Source of the DNA: Sphingopyxis sp. | GTDB lineage: Bacteria > Pseudomonadota > Alphaproteobacteria > Sphingomonadales > Sphingomonadaceae | Direction: 5' to 3' | DNA: 64,000 bases | NCBI GenBank assembly: GCA_030145715.1 | Contig: JAIXHQ010000013.1 | Span: 1-64,000, forward strand | Shown here: piece by piece, positions 30,505 through 40,845 of the stretch | How the letters are laid out: each line of letters opens with the position of its first letter | Numbering within the stretch: position 1 is the first letter of the stretch | Program-made: the position numbers and the translations under genes | Notes under the pieces: generated by a model | Seen by the model: only the letters and a program-made list of their open reading frames with translations | What the model was told of the DNA's origin: nothing | Database searches by the model: none

Positions 30505-32511
30505 CTATTCCATCTCCAGGATCACCGCGTCGACCGCCAGGCTGTCGCCCTGCGCCGCATTGACCGTCTTCACCACGCCGGATTTTTCGGCGCGCAGGAT
30601 ATTTTCCATCTTCATCGCCTCGACGGTCGCCAGCGGCTGGCCCGCCTCGACCTTGTCGCCTTCACCCACATGCAGCGTCACCAGCAGACCGGGCATCGGA
30701 CAGATCAGGAATTTCGACAGATCGGGCGGAATCTTTTCGATCATATGTCCGGCCAGCGCCGCGACATGCCAAGGCAGCACGCGCACGTCATGGATGGCCC
30801 CGCGCGTCGTCATGCGCCAGCCGGTGCGCGTTTTGGTGACCTTGACCGCCAGTTCGCTGTCATCGATCTCCGCGACGACCAGGCGGTCGCCCGGCGTATA
30901 TTCCAGCGCGATGTCGATCCGGTCACCTTCGACCTTGATATGCTTTTCGCCGATCTTGACCTTGTGCGGTATGCCGTCGATCGACACCTGCCACTTGGCG
31001 GGCGGTTCCAGCCGGTCGCCAAGCTGGCCGTCGGTGCGGCGGGCGCGATCGGCCTCCGCACTCGCCATAAAGCCCGCGATGGCGGCAAGCGCGCGCGTGA
31101 TCCTGGCGTCGGTCGGCGCGCCGTGGAAACCCTCGGGATATTCCTCGGCGATGAAACCCGTCGTCAGTTCGCCCGACCGGAAACGCGGATGCTGCATGAT
31201 GGCCGAAACAAAATCGATATTATGGCCCAGCCCTTCGAGTTCGAAACGGTCGAGCGCCGCCACCTGAAGGTCGGCGGCCTCGTCGCGCGTCTTGCCCCAT
31301 GTCACCAGCTTGGCGATCATCGGGTCGTAAAAGATCGACACTTCGCCGCCCTCTTCGACCCCCGCATCGACGCGCACGCCATCGACGCCGCGTTCATCGC
31401 CGTCCCACGCCGGAACGGGGGTGCGATAGCGCACGAGCCGCCCGGTCGAGGGCAGGAAACCGCGATAGGGGTCCTCGGCATAGACGCGGTTCTCGATCGC
31501 CCAGCCGTCGATCTTCACATCATCCTGCGTCATGGTCAGCTTTTCGCCCGCCGCGACGCGGATCATCTGTTCGACCAGATCGACGCCGGTGATCGCCTCT
31601 GTCACCGGATGCTCGACCTGCAAACGCGTGTTCATTTCCAGAAAATAGAAACTCTCGCCCGTCGGGTCGGCGCCCGACACGATCAGTTCGACCGTGCCCG
31701 CGCTGTAATAGCCGACGGCCTTTGACAGGGCGACGCACTGTTCGCCCATCGCCTTGCGCATCGCGGGGGTGACGAAAGGCGACGGCGCTTCCTCGACCAC
31801 CTTTTGGTGGCGGCGCTGGATGCTGCATTCGCGTTCGTTCAGATACAGCACATTGCCATGCTGATCGCCGAGGATCTGAATCTCGATGTGGCGCGGATTC
31901 AGGATGAACTTCTCGATAAAGACGCGGTCGTCGCCAAAGCTGTTCAGCCCCTCGCGCTTCGTCGCCTCGAACCCCTCCCGGACGTCCTTTTCGTCATAGG
32001 CGAGGCGCATACCCTTGCCGCCGCCGCCCGCCGACGCCTTCATCATCACCGGATAGCCGATCTCGTTCGAAATCTCGACCGCATGCTCGGTATCGCGAAT
32101 CTCGCCGACGAAGCCGGGGACGACATTGACGCCCGCTTCCTTGGCCAGCTTCTTCGACTCGATCTTGTCGCCCATCGCGGCGATCGCGCCGACCGGCGGG
32201 CCGATGAAGGCGATATTTTCCTTGGCCAGCGCCTCGGCAAAGCTGGTGCGCTCGGACAGGAAACCATAACCCGGATGCACCGCCTCGGCGCCCGTCGCCT
32301 TGCACGCGGCGATGATCTTGTCCGCGATCAGATAGGATTCGGACGCGGGCGAGGCGCCGATATGCACCGCCTCATCCGCCATCTGAACAAAGGGCGCGCG
32401 CGCGTCGGCGTCCGAATAGACGGCAACGGTCGCAATGCCCATGCGCCGCGCGGTCTTGATGACGCGGCAGGCGATTTCACCGCGGTTGGCGATCAGGATT
32501 TTCTTGAACAC
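30505..32511 (-). CDS. pccA: Propionyl-CoA carboxylase, biotin-carrying alpha subunit
   Basis: This 668-residue protein has a biotin carboxylase domain (1-450; ATP-grasp glycine loop KASAGGGGKGMR near 160, MNTRLQVEHPVTE near 287), a BT linker domain and a C-terminal biotin carrier with Lys634 in VEAMKMEN. It carboxylates biotin, which PccB uses to make methylmalonyl-CoA. Methylcrotonyl-CoA or acetyl-CoA carboxylase are the alternatives; the mutase and epimerase neighbours settle it for propionyl-CoA. Confidence 0.93.
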   Translation of the reverse strand: MFKKILIANRGEIACRVIKTARRMGIATVAVYSDADARAPFVQMADEAVHIGASPASESYLIADKIIAACKATGAEAVHPGYGFLSERTSFAEALAKENIAFIGPPVGAIAAMGDKIESKKLAKEAGVNVVPGFVGEIRDTEHAVEISNEIGYPVMMKASAGGGGKGMRLAYDEKDVREGFEATKREGLNSFGDDRVFIEKFILNPRHIEIQILGDQHGNVLYLNERECSIQRRHQKVVEEAPSPFVTPAMRKAMGEQCVALSKAVGYYSAGTVELIVSGADPTGESFYFLEMNTRLQVEHPVTEAITGVDLVEQMIRVAAGEKLTMTQDDVKIDGWAIENRVYAEDPYRGFLPSTGRLVRYRTPVPAWDGDERGVDGVRVDAGVEEGGEVSIFYDPMIAKLVTWGKTRDEAADLQVAALDRFELEGLGHNIDFVSAIMQHPRFRSGELTTGFIAEEYPEGFHGAPTDARITRALAAIAGFMASAEADRARRTDGQLGDRLEPPAKWQVSIDGIPHKVKIGEKHIKVEGDRIDIALEYTPGDRLVVAEIDDSELAVKVTKTRTGWRMTTRGAIHDVRVLPWHVAALAGHMIEKIPPDLSKFLICPMPGLLVTLHVGEGDKVEAGQPLATVEAMKMENILRAEKSGVVKTVNAAQGDSLAVDAVILEME

Positions 32512-32627
32512 TCTTTACTCCCCTCCCGCTTGCGGGAAGGGCCGGGTTAGGCCTGCTCCGCTAGCGAAATGTGAAAATCTTAAAGGGTGTCGGCCCATGC
32601 CTTGCCCTCTCCCGCCAACCGGCGGGC

Positions 32628-32732
32628 CTACTCAATCGGATCGCCGTGCATGAACATGCCGGACGCAAACATCAGCCAATAGATGACCGCAACGATCAGC
32701 AAGACCAGGACGACCGGCCTCCATGGCCTCAC
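32628..32732 (-). CDS. 34-residue single-pass membrane protein in the pcc operon
   Basis: A GTG start overlaps the bioB stop (GTGA), giving a 34-residue peptide: basic start (RPWRP), a hydrophobic helix of about 20 residues ([20 protein letters not shown]) and a short acidic tail. Placement between bioB and pccA in one operon with stop-start overlap supports translation. I do not recognise a family. About 115 bases then follow before pccA, with GC-rich hairpins (for example 32613-32626). Confidence 0.55.
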   Translation of the reverse strand: MRPWRPVVLVLLIVAVIYWLMFASGMFMHGDPIE

Positions 32733-33769
32733 TCCGCCGCCTCCATCTGCGCGCGCATCGGCTCCTCGCTCTCCATCGGCCGCAAGCCCAGCTTCGCGAA
32801 CAGCGCCGCGTCCTTGCCGTCGCCCGCATTCGCCGTCGTCAGCAGCTTGTCGCCGGTAAAGATGCTGTTCGCGCCCGCCATGAAGCACAGCGCCTGTGTC
32901 GCCTCCGACATGCTTTCGCGGCCCGCCGACAGGCGGACCATCGATTTCGGCATGGTGATGCGCGCGACCGCGATGGTGCGGACGAATTCGATGTCGTCGA
33001 TCTTGGCGAGCGGCGTGTCCGCCAGCATGTCGCCCAGCACCGTACCCTTCACCGGCACCAGCGCATTGACCGGCACGCTTTCGGGATGCCGTTCCAGCGT
33101 CGCCAGCGCATGGATGAAACCGACGCGGTCGCTGCGCGCCTCACCCAGCCCGACGATGCCGCCCGAACAGACGTTGATGCCGGCGTTGCGCACTTCTTCC
33201 AGCGTATCGAGCCGGTCCTGAAACGTCCGGGTCGAGATGATATTCTCGTAATTTTCCGGGCTGGTGTCGATATTATGGTTGTAATAATCGAGCCCGGCGA
33301 CGGCCAGCGTCTGCGCCTGTTCCCTGGTCAGCATCCCCAACGTCATACAGGTTTCCAGGCCCATCTGGCGCACGCCCTCCACCATCTCGACGATCGCGGG
33401 CATGTCGCGGTCCTTGGGGTTGCGCCACGCCGCGCCCATGCAGAACCGCTTCGATCCCGCGTCCTTCGCCTCTGCCGCCGCCTGCAACACGGCGCGGACG
33501 TCCATCAGCTTGGTGGCCTTCAGCCCGCTGTCGGCCGATTTGCTCTGTGAACAATATCCGCAATCCTCGACACATCCGCCGGTCTTGATCGACAGCAATG
33601 TGCAAAGCTGCACCTCGCCATGCGCGTGATGGCGGCGATGCACCCCCTGCGCTTCCCACATCAGGTCGTCGAACGGCAGGTCGAACAGGGCGGCGATTTC
33701 CTCGCGCGTCCAGTCGTTGCGGGCTTCTCCGTTTCCGTTCGATGCGAGCGGGGAATTAAGGCTAGTCAT
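32729..33769 (-). CDS. bioB: Biotin synthase
   Basis: This 346-residue radical-SAM enzyme makes biotin from dethiobiotin. The [4Fe-4S] ligands Cys66, Cys70 and Cys73 are in [13 protein letters not shown], and the [2Fe-2S] region includes [11 protein letters not shown]. Its ATG overlaps the mutase stop (ATGA). The ATG at 33769 is chosen over an upstream frame that runs into the mutase gene. Placement inside the propionyl-CoA operon fits the need of PccA for biotin; other bio genes are not in the window. Confidence 0.95.
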   Translation of the reverse strand: MTSLNSPLASNGNGEARNDWTREEIAALFDLPFDDLMWEAQGVHRRHHAHGEVQLCTLLSIKTGGCVEDCGYCSQSKSADSGLKATKLMDVRAVLQAAAEAKDAGSKRFCMGAAWRNPKDRDMPAIVEMVEGVRQMGLETCMTLGMLTREQAQTLAVAGLDYYNHNIDTSPENYENIISTRTFQDRLDTLEEVRNAGINVCSGGIVGLGEARSDRVGFIHALATLERHPESVPVNALVPVKGTVLGDMLADTPLAKIDDIEFVRTIAVARITMPKSMVRLSAGRESMSEATQALCFMAGANSIFTGDKLLTTANAGDGKDAALFAKLGLRPMESEEPMRAQMEAAE

Positions 33770-35913
33770 GCAGCATCCTCCAGCGGGGGCATATTGTGGC
33801 CGAGAAGGCGCAGCACATCGGCCGCGCATTCGACGACGTTGGAGCCGGGGCCGTAGATGCCCTGCACCCCCGCGTCACGGAGATAATCATAATCCTGCGG
33901 CGGGATGACGCCGCCCGCGATCACCTTGATGTCGTTCCGCCCCGCCTCGCGCAGCTTGCCGATCAATTCGGGGATCAGCGTCTTGTGCCCCGCCGCCAGG
34001 CTCGACGCACCGACGACATCGACGCCGCTGTCGAGCGCCAGCACCACCGTTTCGTCGGGCGTCTGGAACAGCGGCCCCGACACGACATCGAAGCCCATGT
34101 CGCCAAAGGCCGACGCGATGATGTTCGCGCCGCGATCATGGCCGTCCTGCCCCATCTTGGCGACCAGCAGCTTGGGTTTGCGGCCCATCCGCCGTTCGAC
34201 CGCCGCGACCCCGTCCAGCACCTGTTGCCAGCGCGCATCGCCCTCATAGGGCGCGGCATAGACGCCCTTTACCGGCGTCGGCTGGGTGCCGTAACGGTCG
34301 AAACTTTCCTCCATCGCCGAACTGATTTCGCCCAGCGTGGCGCGCGCCCGCGCCGCCTCGACCGCATGGGCCAGCAGGTTGTTTTCGACCGACTGTTCGC
34401 CCGCCGCCGCATCGCGCAGCGCCTTCAGCGCCGCCTGACATGCCGCCTCGTCGCGGCTCGCCTTGGTCCGGTTGATCCGCGCCACCTGCGCCTCGCGAAC
34501 CTTCGTATTGTCGACCTCCAGCGTTTCGAGCAGGTCCTCGTCCTTCAGGCGATATTTGTTCACCCCGACGATCACGTCGTCGCCGCGGTCGACCCGCGCC
34601 TGACGCGCCGCGGCGGCCGTTTCGATCATCGCCTTGGGCCAGCCGGCGGCGACGGCCTTGGCCATGCCGCCTTCCTTTTCCACCCGCTCGATAATCTCCC
34701 ACGCCTTGTCGACCAGTTCCTGCGTCAGCGCCTCGACATAATAGGAACCGCCCAGCGGATCGACGACCTTGGTCATCCCCGTTTCTTCCTGAATGACGAT
34801 CTGGGTGTTGCGCGCGATGCGGGCCGAAAAGTCGGTGGGCAGCGCGATCGCCTCGTCCAGCGCGTTGGTGTGCAGCGACTGCGTCCCGCCCAGCATCGCC
34901 GCCATCGCCTCGATCGTCGTGCGCATGACATTGTTATAGGGGTCCTGTTCGGTCAGGCTGACCCCCGATGTCTGGCAATGCGTGCGCAGCATCTTGCTGC
35001 GTTCGTCCTTTGCGCCAAGGTTGGTCATCACCCGGTGCCACAGCACGCGCGCGGCGCGCAGCTTGGCGATTTCCATGAAGAAATTCATGCCGATCGCGAA
35101 AAAGAAGGACAGGCGCCCGGCGAACTTGTCGATGTCGAGGCCGCTGGCCACGCCGTAACGCACATATTCGGCGCCATCGGCGATGGTAAAGGCCAGTTCC
35201 TGCACCTGCGTCGCGCCGGCTTCCTGCATATGATAGCCGCTGATGGAGATGCTGTTGAATTTCGGCATCTCGCGCGATGTGTAACCGAAAATATCGCTGA
35301 TGATCCGCATGCTCGGTTCGGGCGGATAGATATAGGTGTTGCGGACCATGAACTCCTTCAGGATGTCGTTCTGGATGGTCCCGTCGAGCAGCTTGCGATC
35401 CACCCCCTGTTCCTCGCCCGCAACGATAAAGAAGGCGAGTATGGGGATCACCGCGCCGTTCATCGTCATGCTGACCGACATCTGGTCGAGCGGGATGCCG
35501 TCGAACAGGATCTTCATATCCTCGACGCTGTCGATCGCGACCCCCGCCTTGCCGACGTCGCCGACGACGCGCGGATGGTCGCTGTCATAACCGCGGTGGG
35601 TCGCAAGGTCGAAGGCGACCGACAGCCCCTTTTGCCCCGCCGCCAAATTCCGGCGATAAAAGGCGTTCGATTCCTCGGCGGTCGAAAAGCCCGCATATTG
35701 GCGGATCGTCCATGGCCGCCCTGCATACATCGACGCGCGCACCCCGCGCGTGAACGGCGCGAAACCCGGCAGGCCCGGATCGACCGCCACATCCTCGGCC
35801 GTATAGAGCGGCTTGACGTCGATCCCCTCGGGCGTCGCCCAGGTCAGGTCCTTGCCCTTCACTTCCTTGTCGGCGGCGGCGGCCCATTGGTCGAGGGTCA
35901 CTTTGTCGGTCAT
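33766..35913 (-). CDS. scpA: Methylmalonyl-CoA mutase
   Basis: This 715-residue protein has the N-terminal TIM-barrel substrate domain ([25 protein letters not shown] near 65; read [13 protein letters not shown]) and a C-terminal B12-binding domain with the base-off motif DGHDRG (Asp590, His592, Gly595). It rearranges (R)-methylmalonyl-CoA to succinyl-CoA with adenosylcobalamin. A single long chain containing both domains is the homodimeric or alpha-subunit type. It overlaps bioB. Confidence 0.96.
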   Translation of the reverse strand: MTDKVTLDQWAAAADKEVKGKDLTWATPEGIDVKPLYTAEDVAVDPGLPGFAPFTRGVRASMYAGRPWTIRQYAGFSTAEESNAFYRRNLAAGQKGLSVAFDLATHRGYDSDHPRVVGDVGKAGVAIDSVEDMKILFDGIPLDQMSVSMTMNGAVIPILAFFIVAGEEQGVDRKLLDGTIQNDILKEFMVRNTYIYPPEPSMRIISDIFGYTSREMPKFNSISISGYHMQEAGATQVQELAFTIADGAEYVRYGVASGLDIDKFAGRLSFFFAIGMNFFMEIAKLRAARVLWHRVMTNLGAKDERSKMLRTHCQTSGVSLTEQDPYNNVMRTTIEAMAAMLGGTQSLHTNALDEAIALPTDFSARIARNTQIVIQEETGMTKVVDPLGGSYYVEALTQELVDKAWEIIERVEKEGGMAKAVAAGWPKAMIETAAAARQARVDRGDDVIVGVNKYRLKDEDLLETLEVDNTKVREAQVARINRTKASRDEAACQAALKALRDAAAGEQSVENNLLAHAVEAARARATLGEISSAMEESFDRYGTQPTPVKGVYAAPYEGDARWQQVLDGVAAVERRMGRKPKLLVAKMGQDGHDRGANIIASAFGDMGFDVVSGPLFQTPDETVVLALDSGVDVVGASSLAAGHKTLIPELIGKLREAGRNDIKVIAGGVIPPQDYDYLRDAGVQGIYGPGSNVVECAADVLRLLGHNMPPLEDAA

Positions 35914-35934
35914 ATGCGTATCTCTACTCTCTTT

Positions 35935-36012
35935 TCGTCATGCCGGACTTGATCCGGCATCCCGCTTTGCGACGTCGATCAGCGGGACCCCGGATCAAGT
36001 CCGGGGTGACGA
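35935..36012. repeat. REP-like double palindrome
   Basis: Two 32-base arms (35935-35966 and 35981-36012) are inverted copies separated by 14 bases, differing at four positions. Each arm is itself a palindrome around CTTGATC: TGCCGGA/TCCGGCA in the left arm and CCCCGGA/TCCGGGG in the right. It lies between the mutase and epimerase genes and may also act as a transcript-stabilising hairpin. Confidence 0.7.
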
Positions 36013-36023
36013 TGAAATGAAGG

Positions 36024-36464
36024 TCAGTGATCGCCCTTCGGCGTCTCCATGATCTCGGTCAGCACCCCGCCCATATCCTTGGGGTGGAGGAAGAAAATCA
36101 GCGTCCCATGCGCCCCGATGCGCGGTTCGCCCAGCACCCGCTTGCCCATCGCCTCGAACGCAGCCTTGGCGGCATGGATGTCGGGCACTTCATAGCACAT
36201 ATGATGCTGCCCCCCCGCCGGATTCTTCTCCAGAAAACCGGCGATCGAGGTGTTTCCGGGCAATGGCTCGACCAGTTCGATCTGCGTCCCGTTCAACGCC
36301 CCATCGGCGCCCGGCGTATCGACGAAGCACACTTTCACCCCCTGTTCGGGCAGGTCGAACGGCGCATGAATCTTCGTCGCGCCCAACACGTCGCGGTAAA
36401 AGGCGATGCTGTCGGCGATCGACGGCGTCGCGACGCCGATGTGGTTGAGACGGCCCAGTTTCAT
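36024..36464 (-). CDS. mce: Methylmalonyl-CoA epimerase
   Basis: This 146-residue glyoxalase-fold enzyme interconverts (S)- and (R)-methylmalonyl-CoA between carboxylase and mutase. Metal ligands of the fold are visible: His8 (LNHIGVA), the central HHMCYEV (near 92) and a C-terminal Glu in GGVLTEIMETP. It lies between the mutase and the 85-residue membrane protein. Confidence 0.94.
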   Translation of the reverse strand: MKLGRLNHIGVATPSIADSIAFYRDVLGATKIHAPFDLPEQGVKVCFVDTPGADGALNGTQIELVEPLPGNTSIAGFLEKNPAGGQHHMCYEVPDIHAAKAAFEAMGKRVLGEPRIGAHGTLIFFLHPKDMGGVLTEIMETPKGDH

Positions 36465-36470
36465 CTAAAT

Positions 36471-36728
36471 CTACCTTTGCAACAATCCGATGATGGTTCC
36501 GATCAAACCGCCCAAGAACAGCAGGACACCGACCCCGATATAGAGATAGTAAAATCCTATCTGCGTCATGAACCCAATGGGATTGGCTTCGCGGTCGACC
36601 CTTCCATATCCGTGATCCAAATACCCCTCCGCCAGCGCTCGCTTCAAGCGTCGCTGCGCCCATACAATCAAGCACGTCACACCGCTCAGCCAAAAAGCAG
36701 CGAAAGCTAACTTCAGCAGCACGCTCAC
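36471..36728 (-). CDS. 85-residue two-helix membrane protein in the pcc operon
   Basis: A GTG start overlaps the pccB stop (GTGA). The 85-residue product has two hydrophobic helices (about residues 3-24 and 57-80) joined by a polar loop ([25 protein letters not shown]). No family is recognised. The stop-start overlap with pccB and the 6-base gap to mce place it firmly in the operon. Its base composition is lower in GC than its neighbours (for example 36480-36720), which may indicate later insertion. Confidence 0.65.
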   Translation of the reverse strand: MSVLLKLAFAAFWLSGVTCLIVWAQRRLKRALAEGYLDHGYGRVDREANPIGFMTQIGFYYLYIGVGVLLFLGGLIGTIIGLLQR

Positions 36729-38257
36729 AGCGGAATATTATCGTGCTTCTTCCACGGGTTCTCCAACTGCTTGTTCCGCAGTTTGCGCAGCCCTACCGCG
36801 ATCCGCTTGCGCGTATTATGCGGGTGGATCACCTCGTCGATATAGCCGCGCGATGCCGCGACGAACGGGTTGGCAAAGCGGTCCTCATATTCCTTCGTGC
36901 GCTGCGCGATCTTTTCGGGGTCGCCGATATCGCTGCGAAAGATGATTTCCACCGCGCCCTTCGCGCCCATCACCGCGATCTCGGCGGTCGGCCAGGCATA
37001 GTTCAAATCGCCGCGCAGATGCTTTGACGCCATCACGTCGTAAGCGCCGCCATAGGCCTTGCGCGTGATGACCGTGATCTTTGGCACCGTCGCCTCGGCA
37101 TAGGCGAACAGCAGTTTCGCGCCATGTTTGATGATGCCATTATATTCCTGCGCGGTGCCGGGCAGGAAACCGGGGACATCGACAAAGGTGATGATCGGAA
37201 TTTCGAAAGCGTCACAGAAACGCACGAAGCGCGCGGCTTTCTTGGACGAATTAATGTCGAGCACGCCCGCCAGCACCAGCGGCTGGTTGGCGACGATGCC
37301 GATCGTGCGTCCCTCGATGCGCCCGAAACCGCAGATGATGTTCGCGGCATGGGCCGGCTGCACCTCGAAAAAATCGCCCTCGTCCACCGTCTTGCGGATC
37401 AACTCGTGCATGTCATAGGGCTGGTTCGCATTGGGCGGGATCAGCGTGTCGAGGCTCATGTCCGCGCGATCATAAGGATCGCTCGTCGGGCGCACCGGCA
37501 CCCCGCTGCGGTTGTTTTCGGGCAGATAGTCAAAGAAATCGCGCGCCGCGAGCAGCGCCTCGATGTCATTTTCGAACGCCAGGTCGGCGACCGAGCTTTT
37601 CGTCGTGTGGGTGATCGCGCCGCCCAATTCTTCCTGCGTCACCACCTCGTTCGTCACCGTCTTGACCACGTCGGGGCCGGTGACGAACATATAGCTGCTA
37701 TCCTTCACCATGAAGATGAAGTCGGTCATCGCGGGCGAATAAACCGCGCCGCCCGCGCATGGCCCCATGATGAGCGAAATCTGCGGCACCACGCCCGACG
37801 CCAGCACATTGCGCTGAAACACCTCGGCATAGCCGCCGAGCGAGGCGACCCCCTCCTGAATGCGCGCGCCGCCGCTGTCGTTCAGGCCGATGACCGGCGC
37901 CCCGACCTTCATCGCATTGTCCATGACCTTCATGATCTTGCCGGCATGGCGTTCCGACAGCGAGCCGCCAAAGACGGTGAAATCCTGGCTGAAGACATAG
38001 ACGAGACGGCCGTTGATCGTGCCGCTGCCGGTGACGACGCCGTCGCCGGGGACGATCTGATCCTGCATCCCGAAATCGGTGCAACCATGTTCGACATAGG
38101 TATCGAGTTCCTCGAACGACCCTTCGTCGAGCAGCACGTCCAGCCGCTCACGCGCGGTCAGCTTGCCCTTTGCATGTTGCGCGTCGATGCGCTTTTTCCC
38201 GCCTCCCAAGGCGGCGGCGGCACGGCGGCGTTCCATTTCGGCGATATTGGGCGACAC
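36725..38257 (-). CDS. pccB: Propionyl-CoA carboxylase beta subunit
   Basis: This 510-residue carboxyltransferase has the two crotonase-like halves ([20 protein letters not shown] near 122-141 and [17 protein letters not shown] near 405). The GTG at 38257 ([22 protein letters not shown]) with GGAG upstream is preferred to a TTG at 38314 that lies inside the regulatory boxes. It carboxylates propionyl-CoA with PccA. It is the first gene of the operon pccB, small membrane protein, mce, mutase, bioB, 34-residue protein, pccA. Confidence 0.94.
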   Translation of the reverse strand: MSPNIAEMERRRAAAALGGGKKRIDAQHAKGKLTARERLDVLLDEGSFEELDTYVEHGCTDFGMQDQIVPGDGVVTGSGTINGRLVYVFSQDFTVFGGSLSERHAGKIMKVMDNAMKVGAPVIGLNDSGGARIQEGVASLGGYAEVFQRNVLASGVVPQISLIMGPCAGGAVYSPAMTDFIFMVKDSSYMFVTGPDVVKTVTNEVVTQEELGGAITHTTKSSVADLAFENDIEALLAARDFFDYLPENNRSGVPVRPTSDPYDRADMSLDTLIPPNANQPYDMHELIRKTVDEGDFFEVQPAHAANIICGFGRIEGRTIGIVANQPLVLAGVLDINSSKKAARFVRFCDAFEIPIITFVDVPGFLPGTAQEYNGIIKHGAKLLFAYAEATVPKITVITRKAYGGAYDVMASKHLRGDLNYAWPTAEIAVMGAKGAVEIIFRSDIGDPEKIAQRTKEYEDRFANPFVAASRGYIDEVIHPHNTRKRIAVGLRKLRNKQLENPWKKHDNIPL

Positions 38258-38321
38258 GGGTTTCTCCGTCAGAATAGGACAGCGCCATCTGCTATGAATG
38301 CGCCGCCCATGCAAATGTGAA

Positions 38322-38353
38322 TTTGCAAAGTTGCAAAGTATGACTTTGCAAAG
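38322..38353. promoter_or_regulatory. TTTGCAAAG box cluster between pccB and the regulator
   Basis: TTTGCAAAG (38322-38330), GTTGCAAAG (38330-38338) and CTTTGCAAAG (38344-38353) lie in the divergent promoter. They match the kind of site bound by the RamB/PrpR/PccR family and resemble the cluster upstream of acnD. I infer autoregulation and control of the pcc operon. Confidence 0.7.
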
Positions 38354-38365
38354 TAGAATTGGTCG

Positions 38366-39775
38366 ATGCTCCCCACGCGCCTTTACGCCGGGCCAAAACT
38401 CCGCCGACTTCGCGAAACCCGCGCGATCCGGCAGGCCGATTTCGCGGCAAAGCTGGGCATTTCGGCCTCATACCTCAGCCAGATCGAACATGACGACCGC
38501 CCGCTGACGCCCGCGCTGCTGGACCGTTTGCAACGGCTGTTCCCGTTGGAATGGGAAGAGATCGCGGCCGACGCCGGTGATCGCCGCGCGGGCGCGCTGC
38601 GCGAGGCGGCGGCCGATCCGCTGTTCGCCGCACAGCCGCTCCCGCCCGAACAGATCGAACGCGCGGCGTTGCAACAGCCGCAACTCGCCGATCAGTTTGT
38701 CATGCTTCATGCCGCCTATCGCCGCGCGGGACAGCGGCTTCAGATCATCGACGAGGCGTTGACCGGCGGCACGGCAGAGGGCAGCCGCCTGCCGTGGGAG
38801 GAGGTGCGCGACTGGTTCCACGACGCGGGCAATTATGTCGACAGCATCGACCGCGCCGCCGAAACGCTGGCCGGACAATTGCGCGGCAAGGACCCGTCGC
38901 CCGCGATCGAGACGATCGAACGGCGGCTGCGCGATGCGCTGGGCATTTCGATCGTTTACAGCCAGACACAGGTGCTGCGCGATTTCGATGCGACGATGCG
39001 GCACCTGGTCATCGACCCGTCGCAGCCGGCCGAAAGCCGCCGCTTTCAACTCGCGCACCAATTGGCCGCGCTGGCCCTGACGGCGGAGATTGCGGCGGTG
39101 GTCGAGGCATCGCCCCTGCGCACCGCCGCCGCGCGCCAGTTGCTGCACATGGGCCTCGCCAATTATGCGGCGGGGGCGGTGCTGATGCCCTATGCCGCGT
39201 TCCGCGCCAGCGCGCGCGCGGTGCGCCACGACATCGACCGGCTGCGGATGCAATATGGCGTCAGTTTCGAACAGGCATGTCACCGGCTTTCGACGCTTCA
39301 ACGGCCCGGCGCGCGCGGCATCCCGATGTTCTTTTGCCGCGTCGACATGGCGGGCAATATCACCAAGCGCCATTCGGCGACGCGGCTGCAATTCGCGCGC
39401 TTCGGCGGCGCCTGCCCGCTGTGGATCGTGCATGAGGCGGCGGCGATACCCGACCGCATCCTGTTCCAGCTCGCCGAAACGCCCGACGGCCTGCGCTATG
39501 TCTCGATGGCCAAAGGACTGGTGAAGCCATCGGGCAGCTTTGCGCGCAGCCCGCGCCGCTATGCCGTCGCCCTGGGGTGCGAGGCGCAATATTCCGATGA
39601 TTTCGTCTATGCCGACGGGGTCGACGTTGCCGCGCCGCAGGCGGCGACGCGCATCGGCCTGTCGTGCCGCATCTGTCCGCGCGACGATTGCGACCAGCGC
39701 GCCTTTCCGCCAAGCGACCGCCCGATCCTCGTCGATCCGGACCGGCGCGACGTCGTGCCCTACCGGATCGGCTAA
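38366..39775 (+). CDS. pccR: Short-chain fatty acyl regulator (ScfR/PccR family)
   Basis: This 469-residue regulator has an N-terminal XRE helix-turn-helix (about 12-58; [20 protein letters not shown]), the ImmA/IrrE-like DUF955 region, and the C-terminal DUF2083-type domain ending in a conserved cysteine cluster ([21 protein letters not shown]; Cys-x2-Cys-x4-Cys). Relatives are PccR of Rhodobacter, and PrpR and RamB of actinobacteria, which respond to acyl-CoAs; in mycobacterial PrpR the cysteines hold an Fe-S cluster. It is divergent from pccB with shared boxes. Its last bases overlap the convergent SDR gene by 4. Confidence 0.85.
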   Translation: MLPTRLYAGPKLRRLRETRAIRQADFAAKLGISASYLSQIEHDDRPLTPALLDRLQRLFPLEWEEIAADAGDRRAGALREAAADPLFAAQPLPPEQIERAALQQPQLADQFVMLHAAYRRAGQRLQIIDEALTGGTAEGSRLPWEEVRDWFHDAGNYVDSIDRAAETLAGQLRGKDPSPAIETIERRLRDALGISIVYSQTQVLRDFDATMRHLVIDPSQPAESRRFQLAHQLAALALTAEIAAVVEASPLRTAAARQLLHMGLANYAAGAVLMPYAAFRASARAVRHDIDRLRMQYGVSFEQACHRLSTLQRPGARGIPMFFCRVDMAGNITKRHSATRLQFARFGGACPLWIVHEAAAIPDRILFQLAETPDGLRYVSMAKGLVKPSGSFARSPRRYAVALGCEAQYSDDFVYADGVDVAAPQAATRIGLSCRICPRDDCDQRAFPPSDRPILVDPDRRDVVPYRIG

Positions 39776-40788
39776 ACCTTTACGAGCCCCCGCTCGATCA
39801 GGCTGTTCGCGGTGGCGAGCAGCGCCTCGTCCGGCGTCCGCATCGTCCAGCCAAGCCTTTGCATCGCATGGCTGCTGTCGCCGCCCCGGACATTGCCGAG
39901 TTCGGCCACGATCTGCTTGAGTTCGGGCCGGGCCAGCGCGAACAGCCTGAGCAGCCAGTCGGGCATCCGGCGCGTCGGCACCCTCTGCGCCCGTGCGCCA
40001 AGGCCGGTGCGCAGGATGGCGGCGACATCGATCATCTTCACGAACGGGCCGGAACAGATAAAACGCTCGTCGCGAATATCGTCGGCGGTCAGCGCGCGAT
40101 AATGAAGGTCGGCAACGTCGCGCACATCGATGATGCCAAATCCGATGTCGGGGCACATCGGGACCTTGCCCTCCAAAAGCTGTTTCACCAGTTCGATCGA
40201 CGTCGACAGGTCATCGGACAGCAGCGGCCCGAACACCGCGGCGGGATTGACCGATGCGAACTCCATGCCGCCCCCTTCTGCCCGCACCCAGTCGCGCGCG
40301 GCGCGTTCGGCCACCGTCTTCGAACGGGGATAGGGCATGACGGCGGGGTTATCGAGGTTGGTCCAGTCCGCCTCGTCATACAGGTCGCGCGCCTTGCCAT
40401 GGCCATAGGCGACCGCCGCCATCGAAGAGGTCAGGACGAAACGCCGCACCCCGGCCGCCCTGGCAAAGCGCAGCGCGCGCAGCGCTCCCTCGCGCGCCGG
40501 GACGACCAGATCGTCGGCATGGTCGGGCACCGCGAGCGGAAAGGGCGACGCGACATGCGCGACATGGCTGCACCCAGCCATCGCATCCGCCCACCCGGCA
40601 TCATTTTCCAGGTCGGCCGCGAAAAAGCGGAGCCGGGCATTGTCGCTGTTCAGCCAGCCGCGCACCTCTGGCTCGCGCGTCAGGCTGCGAACGGTCGCAT
40701 GGACCGTCCAGCCCTTGTCGATCAACTGCCGGATCAGAAAGCCCGCGATATAACCGCTGCCCCCGGTGACCAATGCCGTTCCCGCCAT
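39772..40788 (-). CDS. NAD-dependent epimerase/aldehyde reductase (extended SDR)
   Basis: This 338-residue extended short-chain dehydrogenase has TGGSGYIAGFLI at 7-18, a Thr/Ser-rich segment (VLTSSMAAVAYGHG) and the YPRSK active-site motif near 155. It resembles dihydroflavonol-4-reductase-like aldehyde reductases. The substrate cannot be told from sequence. It is a single gene. Confidence 0.82.
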   Translation of the reverse strand: MAGTALVTGGSGYIAGFLIRQLIDKGWTVHATVRSLTREPEVRGWLNSDNARLRFFAADLENDAGWADAMAGCSHVAHVASPFPLAVPDHADDLVVPAREGALRALRFARAAGVRRFVLTSSMAAVAYGHGKARDLYDEADWTNLDNPAVMPYPRSKTVAERAARDWVRAEGGGMEFASVNPAAVFGPLLSDDLSTSIELVKQLLEGKVPMCPDIGFGIIDVRDVADLHYRALTADDIRDERFICSGPFVKMIDVAAILRTGLGARAQRVPTRRMPDWLLRLFALARPELKQIVAELGNVRGGDSSHAMQRLGWTMRTPDEALLATANSLIERGLVKV

Positions 40789-40845
40789 GCGCCCCTCCCC
40801 TGCCTTTCGGCGAAGAATAGCCTATGCGGGATACAAGCCGAAACC

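Noticed and set aside
38258-38314. TTG start for pccB at 38314
   Set aside because: It would place 19 extra non-conserved codons next to the regulatory boxes; the GTG at 38257 has a good RBS and the family's usual length.
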